A stretch of 5,275 nt of DNA. Source: Candidatus Omnitrophota bacterium. Lineage in GTDB: Bacteria > Omnitrophota > Koll11 > Zapsychrales > Zapsychraceae. Positions 1 to 5,275 of the stretch are shown here, piece after piece. Location of the stretch: positions 1-5,275 of the forward strand of contig JAGLMJ010000080.1 in the NCBI GenBank assembly GCA_023140095.1. The letters run 5' to 3'. The notes under the pieces are model-generated. The model searched no databases. It had not been told where the DNA came from and saw only the letters and a program-made list of their open reading frames with translations. Each line of letters starts with the position of its first letter. The first letter of the stretch is position 1. The translations under genes were made by a program, and so were the position numbers.

Positions 1-1199
1 AAATAAACGGTTTGCTGGGCGATCTTCCTTAGATCAATAGCGCTGTCGAGTTTAATATTTTTTGAATGGACTTTTAATATCCCTTCCCGTCCGTTGATGT
101 CCGGCAGGCCGACGACAATGCGCCGGTCAAAACGCCCGGGCCGTAAAAGCGCGGGGTCAAGGGTGTCAGGACGGTTTGTTGCGGCAATAAGAATCAAACC
201 GGCTTGATTGGTGAATCCGTCCATTTCAACAAGAAGCGCGTTAAGCGTTTGCTCGCGCTCGTCGTTGCCGCCGCCGATACCGGCAAAACGCAATCGTCCG
301 ACAGCGTCGATCTCATCGATAAAGATAATGGCGCCTTTTCCGGAACCGAGCGCCGCCTTCCTTCCCTGCTCAAAAAGGTCCCGGACGCGCGAAGCTCCGA
401 CACCGACGAACATCTCCACAAAGTCAGAGCCGCTCAGGGAGAAAAACGGGACTTCCGCTTCTCCGGCAACGGCTTTTGCTAACAGTGTTTTTCCTGTTCC
501 GGGAGGGCCGACCAGCAAAACCCCTTTCGGGATCTTGCCTCCGAGCCGTTCGAATTTCTTTGGTTCCATCAGGAATTCAATGACCTCCTGGAGCTCCTCT
601 TTGGCCTCGTCGACACCGGCAACATCCTTAAACGTCACTTGGTTGTTGTTGCGGTCGCTCATTTTCGCGCGCGATTTTCCGAAAGACCAAACTTTGTTGC
701 CCATTTGAGAACCCCGATGGGAAAAGTACCAAATGATAAAGATGATGAAAAGGATCGGCCCAAAGGAGAAAAAGATCTGGCTCCAGAGTAGGTCCGGCGG
801 GTTAATAGAGAAGTCATCAACATTTGCCCGGATCAGTTCGATGAGAGCGTCATCATAGTTCTGCGGAATAACGACCTTAAACTGAGTTCCGTCATCGAAG
901 GTCCCCTCAAGCGTATTCTCGGTGCTTTCGATCAACTTGATCTCTTTGATGCGGAGGTTCCCACTCTCGCCTTCAAGGATCTTGTAAAATGAGTTGTAGG
1001 ACAATTCTTGATACTTGCCCATTGTGGTCATGGAATCATTTTGGCTCATTAATATAAGAAAAATAAATCCCAAAATGACCAAGAATACCCAATTATTATT
1101 GGGTTGCTTAGGCGCGTTCTTGTTGGGCGGCATTCCTTTTTTAGGACGGGGCATTCTTGGACGGTTAAAATTGTTTTTGTTCATATTTGGATTTGCCAT
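1..1199 (-). CDS. ftsH: ATP-dependent zinc metalloprotease FtsH, N-terminal part (cut by window edge)
   Basis: FtsH is a membrane-anchored hexameric AAA+ protease that extracts and degrades misfolded membrane proteins and short-lived regulators. The 399 codons visible include a 36-residue Asn/Pro/Lys-rich cytoplasmic tail, a first membrane segment (about 37-51), an extracytoplasmic domain of about 90 residues, a second membrane segment (about 142-159), and the AAA+ module. Walker A GPPGTGKT is at 231-238, Walker B IIFIDE at 291-296, and the second region of homology ends in RPGRFDR with arginine fingers R353 and R356. The reading stops before the HEAGH zinc site, so the peptidase domain lies outside the window. 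The ATG at 1199 has GAGGA seven bases upstream. Compared with E. coli FtsH, the N-terminal tail is longer and about five residues (an [12 protein letters not shown] stretch, 283-290) are inserted before Walker B. The identification is secure. Confidence 0.97.
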   Translation of the reverse strand, partial: MANPNMNKNNFNRPRMPRPKKGMPPNKNAPKQPNNNWVFLVILGFIFLILMSQNDSMTTMGKYQELSYNSFYKILEGESGNLRIKEIKLIESTENTLEGTFDDGTQFKVVIPQNYDDALIELIRANVDDFSINPPDLLWSQIFFSFGPILFIIFIIWYFSHRGSQMGNKVWSFGKSRAKMSDRNNNQVTFKDVAGVDEAKEELQEVIEFLMEPKKFERLGGKIPKGVLLVGPPGTGKTLLAKAVAGEAEVPFFSLSGSDFVEMFVGVGASRVRDLFEQGRKAALGSGKGAIIFIDEIDAVGRLRFAGIGGGNDEREQTLNALLVEMDGFTNQAGLILIAATNRPDTLDPALLRPGRFDRRIVVGLPDINGREGILKVHSKNIKLDSAIDLRKIAQQTVY

Positions 1200-1273
1200 T
1201 ATTTCCTCAGATGTCTATTAGTATTGATATTTAAAAGCCTTATTATCTTTATACTGTTCTCAGGTAGTTTACC

Positions 1274-1323
1274 ATTCTACATCAACAATGAATTAATTCA
1301 ACTTAAAAATTTGCCTTTGTCAA
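1274..1323 (-). promoter_or_regulatory. Possible sigma70-type promoter of ftsH
   Basis: On the minus strand a perfect -35 hexamer TTGACA (1323-1318) is followed after 16 bases by TTGAAT (1301-1296, 4 of 6 matches to TATAAT). That TTGAAT could itself serve as a -35 for TAGAAT (1279-1274, 5 of 6 matches), again 16 bases away. Both lie 75-125 bases upstream of the ftsH ATG and just after the inverted repeat that follows tilS, so ftsH may be transcribed separately from tilS. The match is by eye in AT-rich DNA. Confidence 0.4.
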
Positions 1324-1350
1324 TCCTGGAAAAGGGACGGGTGCTTTTTG

Positions 1351-1404
1351 AGCTGTAAGCCATAATTATATCCTATCACCTGGTATAGCTTGAGGCTTAC
1401 AGCT
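1351..1404. repeat. 11-bp perfect inverted repeat between tilS and ftsH
   Basis: AGCTGTAAGCC at 1351-1361 is exactly complementary to GGCTTACAGCT at 1394-1404. The 32-base spacer can form a small inner hairpin (CTAT/ATAG at about 1373-1388). The repeat starts about 20 bases after the tilS stop codon. On the minus strand the 3' arm is followed by CAAAAAGC, not by a U-run, so it is not a classic intrinsic terminator, although it may still end or stabilise the tilS transcript. The right arm sits in a heptamer-like series (AGCTTGA, GGCTTAC, AGCTTAT, CGCTAAC, 1388-1415), so it may instead belong to a dispersed repeat family. Confidence 0.6.
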
Positions 1405-1423
1405 TATCGCTAACATCGCCAAA

Positions 1424-2422
1424 TCAGGAACCGTTGCGGGACAGGAGCAAATAGCGGATATCTTTGCGGGCGGAGATCCCCTGGGGAAGGTTGACAATGG
1501 TCCCTTTGGGGCGGTTTTGAATCAGGTCCTCAATTTCCCGGAAGTGGGTTAAAGTGAGGCGGTTCGTATTGCCTTTCAGCTGTTGGATCCCAAGACGGAC
1601 AAGCATGCGCTTTAAGGCCGGGTGTTGTGCGCCGAAAACCTTCAGATTAATGCGGACATTTGTTTTGTCGGAATCGCATTTTGTGTGTTTTTCGAATAAT
1701 TTCTTGGCTTGGTTCTCAAGATAGTCAAAATCTGTACCGGCGTTGTTGGCAAGATTCGTTAGAAGCCCTCGTATATTATGATTGTATTTTTTTGCCAAAA
1801 GCGGCATCAGGTCGATTCTGACCTTATTACGGAAGAATTTTGTTTGGTGATTTGTGGGGTCGATCCGGAAGGAGATGTTTTTTCTTTTTAAAAAGGCGAG
1901 GATATTATCTTTCTTGATGTTCAGTAAAGGCCGGACAAAACAAACATTATCCAGTTCTCTTATCGGTAAAATGCCCCGCAATCCTTGAAGTCCCGTTCCG
2001 CGCAAGATGCGCATTAAAACGGTTTCGGCCAGGTCATCCTCGGTGTGCGCGAGGACAACGGCCCGGGCATTGATCTTCTTCGCCAGATGGTTTAAGAAAT
2101 GAAAACGGTGTTTACGCGCGGCTTCTTCGATCGAACCCTTCTTGAGCGCTTTCGGGTTTTTCCAGTGCCCGACCGAGCAAGGGACATTCAGCTTCTCAGC
2201 CAAAGCTTCAACAAATTTCTGGTCTGTATTCGCGCTGCGGCGTAAATGATGGTTATAGTGGGCCATGTGCAGATGAAAGCCTAATTCGTATTGCAGGGCA
2301 TGAAGGATATGGGTCAGGGCGACAGAGTCGGACCCGCCGGAGACTCCGACGATAACAGTATCTCCCCGCCCGAAAAATTGAGCATTTTGAATGTTCTTTT
2401 TAACCTTTGTGATCAAATGCAT
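1424..2422 (-). CDS. tilS: tRNA(Ile)-lysidine synthetase TilS
   Basis: TilS joins lysine to C34 of tRNA-Ile(CAU) using ATP, which changes the codon read from AUG to AUA and the charging from Met to Ile. It is an N-type PP-loop ATPase and essential in most bacteria. The PP-loop signature SGGSDS is at residues 28-33. The family blocks HYNHHLR (55-61), HTEDDLAET (126-134) with RILRGTGLQGLRG after it, DPTN (188-191) and RNKVR (198-202) appear in the expected order. The C-terminal half (about 215-332) is a short substrate-binding region ending with an LP-G-+-R-type strand. At 332 residues it resembles the short Aquifex-type TilS rather than the roughly 430-residue E. coli form. The ATG at 2422 has GGGGA six bases upstream, and the gene begins 11 bases after the end of the SNase-like relic, which suggests cotranscription. 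No hpt gene separates it from ftsH. Confidence 0.96.
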   Translation of the reverse strand: MHLITKVKKNIQNAQFFGRGDTVIVGVSGGSDSVALTHILHALQYELGFHLHMAHYNHHLRRSANTDQKFVEALAEKLNVPCSVGHWKNPKALKKGSIEEAARKHRFHFLNHLAKKINARAVVLAHTEDDLAETVLMRILRGTGLQGLRGILPIRELDNVCFVRPLLNIKKDNILAFLKRKNISFRIDPTNHQTKFFRNKVRIDLMPLLAKKYNHNIRGLLTNLANNAGTDFDYLENQAKKLFEKHTKCDSDKTNVRINLKVFGAQHPALKRMLVRLGIQQLKGNTNRLTLTHFREIEDLIQNRPKGTIVNLPQGISARKDIRYLLLSRNGS

Positions 2423-2433
2423 ACATTTCCCCG

Positions 2434-3007
2434 CTATTGTCCTTGAAGCCCGCGTTGCCCACTGCGCGCTTCTTTATAAGCGTCCCTTAGCTTATCGGCA
2501 TATTTTGTATTTGGAGGACTGATGCTCAAGTGCGCGAAACCCATGGCGCAGGATCTCCGCATTAACAAAAATATCATTCCCTCCAGCAAAAAAACATAAG
2601 CCAGCGTTCTCGTGCTTTTCCCCCTCTTTATCCGCGTCGAATTCAATGCGGACATGCCGGCCTTCCAGGAGTTCCCGGGCAAATTCAAAAGCCTTTTCCT
2701 CAATGGGGGTTAGCGGAGTGACCGGTTCTTTGACCGCGATCCCAAGGTCATTACGTTTGATGTCTGCTCCCTTTTTCTTAGGCGCTTTAGGGGCTTTCAG
2801 GCCGATTAATTTAATGACTTTGCCTTTTTCCCCCACGCCGCCTTTCAGGCGGAGAGTATCGGCGCTGAGGACCTCGTCAACAACGACGTTTTTGTATTGC
2901 GCGGCATTTTTAAAGAAGAAATCAAAATTCGATTCTCCCGACGCAATGCCGGAGCAAAGGACAACGAAAGACAGAACAATAATAAATTGTTTAAGTAAAG
3001 AACGCAT
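2434..3007 (-). pseudogene. Staphylococcal-nuclease-like exported protein, broken by frameshifts
   Basis: The 5' part reads intact from ATG 3007: a Sec-type signal peptide (about 1-25, no lipobox), then an SNase OB-fold region with ADTLRL (49-54), IKLIGLKAP (65-73) and a FARELLEG-VRIEFD stretch (108-124). The first frame continues to a stop at 2494-2492 and would give 171 residues. Family sequence then alternates between two frames: RTLAYVFLLEG in the second frame, NDIFVNAEILRHGF back in the first, and PPNTKYADKLRDAYKEAR to the stop at 2434 in the second. This implies about three single-base indels, near 2607-2615, 2578-2584 and 2534-2541. D50 matches nuclease Asp21, but the positions of Arg35, Asp40 and Glu43 are Lys66, Lys71 and Lys74, so nuclease activity was probably lost earlier. 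The AAGGA ribosome site is 13 bases from the ATG, which is rather far. Sequencing or assembly error is the main alternative to true decay. Confidence 0.75.
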
Positions 3008-3276
3008 TTCAGCAATTTATTCCTTTTTGCAACACATACTTCCGATCTTGCATTGCCCGGGACCGGAGCCTCCTTAATGAAAATCTTTGACTGCTCGATT
3101 ATTCTATGTCTGGAAAAAGTGAAAATCTAGGGAAAACTCAAAAAAGTTAGGTTGGGACTTCGGGAAGGGCCTTGTACGTATGGGGTCGGTTCATCAACGA
3201 TTTGTGAACAAACTTGATTGTCGGAAGATTTCCGGCATGGTTGAGACGAAAACATCGTCCCGGGAAAATTTCAATA
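3008..3276. other. Intergenic region between the radical SAM gene and the SNase relic
   Basis: No supported protein gene lies here. On the minus strand a weak promoter-like pair, TAGATT (3129-3124) and TAGAAT (3106-3101) with 17 bases between, could serve the SNase-tilS transcript. A strong ribosome-binding sequence AAGGAGG (3075-3069) has no start codon at normal distance. The nearest ATG (3053) opens a 14-residue reading frame whose TGA ends one base before the SNase ATG. Small hairpins (CGGAA/TTCCG near 3222-3234) are present without U-runs. Confidence 0.5.
3243..3261. terminator. Weak hairpin after the radical SAM gene
   Basis: GAGACGA (3243-3249) pairs with TCGTCCC (3255-3261) around the loop AAACA, with one mismatch. 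It begins 15 bases after the radical SAM stop codon on the minus strand, where a terminator would be expected, but no U-run follows. It is listed only as the best candidate for the transcript end. Confidence 0.2.
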
Positions 3277-4677
3277 TCACTTCTTTTTCAACCCGATAAG
3301 AGCGTCATACCCCAGGATCACCAACCGATTGATAATAAGCATCGGGTTATAGCTGAGGATCATCTGAATGATCCTGACAGGGTGCCTGAAAAAGGTGTGC
3401 AGGTACACCCTCAAGGCGAACCTCGGAAAATTGAAATGTTCGAGGCCTTTGGTGATATAGACTCTGCGGCCGGAAGTTATTCCCGGCAAGAGCGTATCCT
3501 CGATCTCCCCGTTCTTGACGAGTTCCTCATATATCGGCGTTCCCGGCATCGGCTGAAAATACTGAACGACCAGGTGATCGAAATTACATCGCTTGATCAG
3601 CGCCTTTGTCTTTTGGACATCCTCGATCGTCTCGCCCGGATACCCCAGGAGGAAAAGGCCGACAGGGCTCAGCCCCGCCTTGCGGATCTCCCTGATCTTA
3701 TCGGGCCACATATCCGGGTCCAGACCTTTTTTCATCAGGCTCAACATCCTTCTCGACCCGCTCTCCGGCGCCACGACCGCAAGCTTCCAGCCGGCCCGCT
3801 TCATGAGCTTGAGGGTTTCAAGATCGGTCCTTTGGGCCCTGATGCCGTTAGCCGTATTCATGGTCAACCCCTTGAGGTTCTTGCGGATCAGGGCCTCGCA
3901 GAAAGACCTGGTATAGTCCGCATCAAAAGTAAAATTGTCGTCGATAATATTGATCTGCCGGACACTATATTTATCATAGAGCATCGTGATCCATTCGATC
4001 CCGTAATCAACGGAGTGCCTTCGTATTTTTTTGCCGTTGATCTGATGCGCCGTACAGAACTTGCAGGAATAGGGGCAGCCCCGCGTCATCCAGATAGGGG
4101 CATTGCGTTTTCGTCCCGCAAAATAGGAATAGCCTTTTTTTAAATAGGTTTCCAATTGAATAGCGTCATAATCGGGAAGGGCGATCGTATCAAGGTCCTC
4201 AACATAGAACAGCGGGTTAGTCACAACCGTTGCGTCTTTTCGATAGACCAGTCCGGGGATGTGGGAAAGTTCTTCGGGATCGCGGATGCCGGAGAGAAAG
4301 TCCTTGAAGGAGAATTCGGCCTCACCCGCGAGGATGTAATCCGTCCCGCTGTCCTCAAGGGTCTTGACCGTATAGGCCGTCGGGTGGATCCCTCCGAGGA
4401 CAGTAACACACTCCGGCAGGAGCGCCTTAACGACAGCGATAATATCGCGGGTTTCCCTGTACGTCTTGGACCAGCAGGAGACACCGACGACATCAGGGTG
4501 ATAAGCCAGCAGAAAATTCTTAAAATCATCGGAGGAGGAAGGTGCATGGCGGATCGTTCCGTCGAAGATCTCAAACTCGACGCCGGGAGTCTTGCAGTTG
4601 GTAACTAAATAAGCGAGGCCGAGCGGTATGGAGTAAGTGGGATCATTTCCGTATGGCCAAACAAGAGCAACCTTCAC
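3277..4677 (-). CDS. B12-binding-domain radical SAM protein, substrate unknown
   Basis: A 466-residue cytoplasmic iron-sulfur enzyme of the BchE/class B methyltransferase-like architecture. Residues 1-150 form the cobalamin-binding Rossmann-type domain (start KVALVWPYG, IPLGLAYL, VVGVSCWS at 63-70, LGGIHPTAY at 94-102). No DxHxxG motif is present, so cobalamin would bind without a protein histidine ligand, as in many relatives. The radical SAM domain follows from about 190 to 400, with the cluster motif CPYSCKFC (Cys201, Cys205, Cys208), an IIDDNFT strand (244-250), PESGS (304-308) and GLFLLGYPGET (340-350). The C-terminal tail (400-466) is rich in aromatic and hydrophobic residues, a common trait of the family. 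The start is GTG at 4677 with AAAGG seven bases upstream. No methyl acceptor, cofactor pathway or second radical SAM gene is nearby, so the reaction (methylation, cyclisation or other) cannot be assigned. The fold assignment is firm. Confidence 0.93.
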   Translation of the reverse strand: MKVALVWPYGNDPTYSIPLGLAYLVTNCKTPGVEFEIFDGTIRHAPSSSDDFKNFLLAYHPDVVGVSCWSKTYRETRDIIAVVKALLPECVTVLGGIHPTAYTVKTLEDSGTDYILAGEAEFSFKDFLSGIRDPEELSHIPGLVYRKDATVVTNPLFYVEDLDTIALPDYDAIQLETYLKKGYSYFAGRKRNAPIWMTRGCPYSCKFCTAHQINGKKIRRHSVDYGIEWITMLYDKYSVRQINIIDDNFTFDADYTRSFCEALIRKNLKGLTMNTANGIRAQRTDLETLKLMKRAGWKLAVVAPESGSRRMLSLMKKGLDPDMWPDKIREIRKAGLSPVGLFLLGYPGETIEDVQKTKALIKRCNFDHLVVQYFQPMPGTPIYEELVKNGEIEDTLLPGITSGRRVYITKGLEHFNFPRFALRVYLHTFFRHPVRIIQMILSYNPMLIINRLVILGYDALIGLKKK

Positions 4678-4752
4678 TTCACTGCCTTTCTATTCGCCTT
4701 TTCTTTGCATTTTATATTGTGGAAATGATGAGAACCGGACTATTGGAAATAA

Positions 4753-4824
4753 TAGCGGGGAGTGGATTTGAACCACCGACAACACGGGTATGAACCGCTA
4801 CAAAACGTTAAAACGACCCTCGCT
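4753..4824 (-). tRNA. Degenerate tRNA-Met (anticodon CAT); only the 3' half well preserved
   Basis: On the minus strand the 3' half reads as a tRNA: anticodon loop TTCATAC (4794-4788, anticodon CAT at 4792-4790), stem partner CCGTG, a five-base variable loop, a T-arm GGTGG-TTCAAAT-CCACT (4777-4761), acceptor strand CCCCGCT (4760-4754) and discriminator A4753, with no encoded CCA. The anticodon-loop sequence and CCGTG match bacterial elongator tRNA-Met such as that of Bacillus. The 5' anticodon stem appears to carry an extra G (AGCGG instead of ACGG). Further upstream AGCGAGG (4824-4818) could pair with the acceptor apart from one A-C mismatch, giving 72 bases in total, but the intervening sequence forms no D-stem and lacks the D-loop GG. 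It is either a decayed tRNA gene or the 3' fragment left at an integration site; function is doubtful. Confidence 0.6.
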
Positions 4825-4825
4825 T

Positions 4826-4865
4826 CAGGTATCAGAACTACCAGTCCTTCGATAAACTCAGTACT
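4826..4865. repeat. REP-like short repeat with CCTTCGATAAACTCAG core
   Basis: CAGGTA (4826-4831) and TACCAG (4839-4844) form a short stem with one mismatch. Directly after it, AGTCC through AGTACT (4843-4865) is an imperfect palindrome around CCTTCGATAAACTCAG. This resembles the widespread CCTTCGACAAGCTCAGG-type intergenic repeats seen in many bacterial genomes. Copy number in this genome cannot be seen from the window. Confidence 0.4.
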
Positions 4866-4882
4866 AGCAGCCTTCCTTCTCT

Positions 4883-4910
4883 TCCTCATATCATGAGACA
4901 TGATGAAGGA
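4883..4910. repeat. Imperfect hairpin
   Basis: ATCATG (4890-4895) pairs perfectly with CATGAT (4899-4904) around the loop AGA. After a small internal loop the stem continues with TCCT (4883-4886) against AGGA (4907-4910). No U-run follows on either strand, so it is not a convincing terminator. Confidence 0.45.
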
Positions 4911-4948
4911 ATGTAAAGGAAAATTTGCAGTATGACATTTCGGATTTC

Positions 4949-4979
4949 GGGGACAGCGCCCTTTTTGGGAAAAAGGGCG
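4949..4979. repeat. GGGGACAG-headed palindrome (REP-like half element)
   Basis: CGCCCTTTTT (4957-4966) pairs perfectly with AAAAAGGGCG (4970-4979) around the loop GGG, preceded by GGGGACAG (4949-4956). In full-length repeats of this style the right arm would end in CTGTCCCC. Here the pairing stops at 4979, so the right end is truncated or diverged. The A/T-rich inner stem makes it look like a terminator, but the T-tract is inside the stem rather than after it. Confidence 0.6.
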
Positions 4980-5042
4980 ATCTTCTCCTAACTCAGTATT
5001 TTATTCCGTAAAAATATATTTCTGTGTTTCCGCCAGGAAATA

Positions 5043-5155
5043 AAAGGGACGTTGATAAGAACATAAGTTTGTTGACATTGAAAAAATGAATATTTGGGTC
5101 TAAGTGTCGGATTTAATAAAAGCAGGATACTTATAAACTTATCAACGTCCCCTTT
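5043..5155. repeat. Inverted repeat with GGGACGTTGATAAG ends (MITE/REP-like)
   Basis: GGGACGTTGATAAG (5046-5059) is exactly complementary to CTTATCAACGTCCC (5138-5151). Flanking AAA/TTT pairs extend the match outward across one bulged C (5152), and a further ATAAG similarity extends it inward. The 78-base interior is AT-rich with no credible gene. The terminal (G)GGGAC resembles the head of the neighbouring palindrome at 4949. It could be a small non-autonomous mobile element or a REP-type unit; no transposase is in the window. Confidence 0.65.
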
Positions 5156-5210
5156 AACTCTTCCTGGTTTAGTATACCACCAAATGAAATTTATTATCAA
5201 GGTCGAAACT

Positions 5211-5247
5211 AAAAAATCCTTCGCAACTGTTTAAATAGAAGGTTTTT
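5211..5247. terminator. Possible bidirectional terminator hairpin
   Basis: CCTTC (5218-5222) pairs with GAAGG (5238-5242) around a 15-base loop. A six-A tract on the left and a five-T tract on the right extend the stem with one bulged base. Read on the minus strand, the stem is followed by ATTTTTT, which would suit the end of a minus-strand transcript entering from beyond the right edge. The large loop and short GC part keep confidence low. Confidence 0.35.
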
Positions 5248-5275
5248 GCGGGAATTTTTGTTCATGAAAACTCGT

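Larger units (their letters stand above)
4678..5275. other. Gene-poor, repeat-rich region upstream of the radical SAM gene
   Basis: No protein gene with both a plausible ribosome site and family similarity is visible in these 598 bases. They hold a degenerate tRNA-Met, four hairpin or palindrome elements and a terminator-like stem, listed separately. A -10-like TATAAA (4716-4711, minus strand) precedes the radical SAM gene but lacks a recognisable -35. At the far right an ATG on the plus strand (5264, four codons visible) and an open minus-strand frame entering from the edge and ending at a TAG near 5210 are both too short to call. Confidence 0.6.

Noticed and set aside
208..708. Plus-strand open frame of 166 codons
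   Set aside because: Antisense to the AAA+ domain of ftsH; Ser/Pro/Arg-rich and without family features.
2534..2615. Programmed ribosomal frameshifting in the SNase gene
   Set aside because: Three separate shifts in alternating directions would be needed, and no slippery heptamer with a downstream structure is placed at the change points. The seven-T run lies inside a segment that reads correctly in one frame.
2646..3077. Plus-strand open frame of 143 codons opposite the SNase relic
   Set aside because: Complementary to an SNase-like coding sequence with a signal peptide; no domain and no good ribosome site.
3214..4143. Long open frame (309 codons) on the plus strand
   Set aside because: It lies almost entirely antisense to the radical SAM gene, whose motifs are complete. 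Its translation is rich in Arg, Asp, Pro and His without any recognisable domain, typical of a shadow frame.
4753..5040. tmRNA or group I intron-interrupted tRNA
   Set aside because: A tmRNA would need a 5' acceptor partner several hundred bases upstream and a tag frame; neither is seen. For an intron no AGCGGGG-like 5' exon with a D-arm occurs in the roughly 450 bases upstream on the minus strand.
4988..5200. Minus-strand open frame of 70 codons across the inverted repeat
   Set aside because: It simply reads through both arms of the palindrome and its AT-rich interior; low-complexity composition and no ribosome site.
4740..5275. CRISPR array
   Set aside because: The repeats differ from one another and are palindromic; there is no regular repeat-spacer pattern.
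5264..5275. Start of a plus-strand gene (ATG AAA ACT CGT)
   Set aside because: Only four codons are visible and no ribosome-binding site lies at a normal distance.

Overview
All recognisable genes in this window lie on the minus strand. In transcription order, from right to left, they are: an orphan B12-binding radical SAM protein; a broken staphylococcal-nuclease-like (SNase) gene; tilS (tRNA-Ile lysidine synthetase); and the N-terminal two thirds of ftsH (membrane AAA+ protease), which runs off the left edge. The tilS-ftsH neighbourhood is common in bacteria. The hpt gene often found between them is absent, and a 224-base spacer with an inverted repeat and a possible promoter takes its place. 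Moderate GC content, a short TilS, an FtsH with a small insertion before Walker B and GGGGAC-headed palindromic repeats would fit a candidate-phylum or PVC-related bacterium such as Omnitrophota, but this is only a loose inference and no marker here settles it.

Region by region: 1-1199 is ftsH. Bases 1200-1423 hold its likely promoter and an 11-bp inverted repeat after tilS. Bases 1424-2422 are tilS. Bases 2434-3007 are a secreted SNase-like gene whose 3' third can be read as a family member only by changing frame three times, and which has also lost three catalytic residues. Bases 3008-3276 are intergenic. Bases 3277-4677 encode the radical SAM enzyme, starting at GTG. Bases 4678-5275 hold no convincing protein gene but are crowded with structured elements: a degenerate tRNA-Met(CAT) whose 3' half is well preserved, several imperfect hairpins, two different GGGGAC-type palindromes and a terminator-like hairpin.

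The SNase relic and tilS are 11 bases apart and probably share a transcript. FtsH (membrane proteostasis) and TilS (decoding of AUA codons) are housekeeping functions. The radical SAM gene and the repeat-rich right end look like accessory DNA. The tRNA 3' fragment may be the scar of an integration event, although a decayed complete tRNA is also possible. I see no defence system, CRISPR array or complete mobile element. The least ordinary parts are the right-hand repeat cluster and the triple frameshift.
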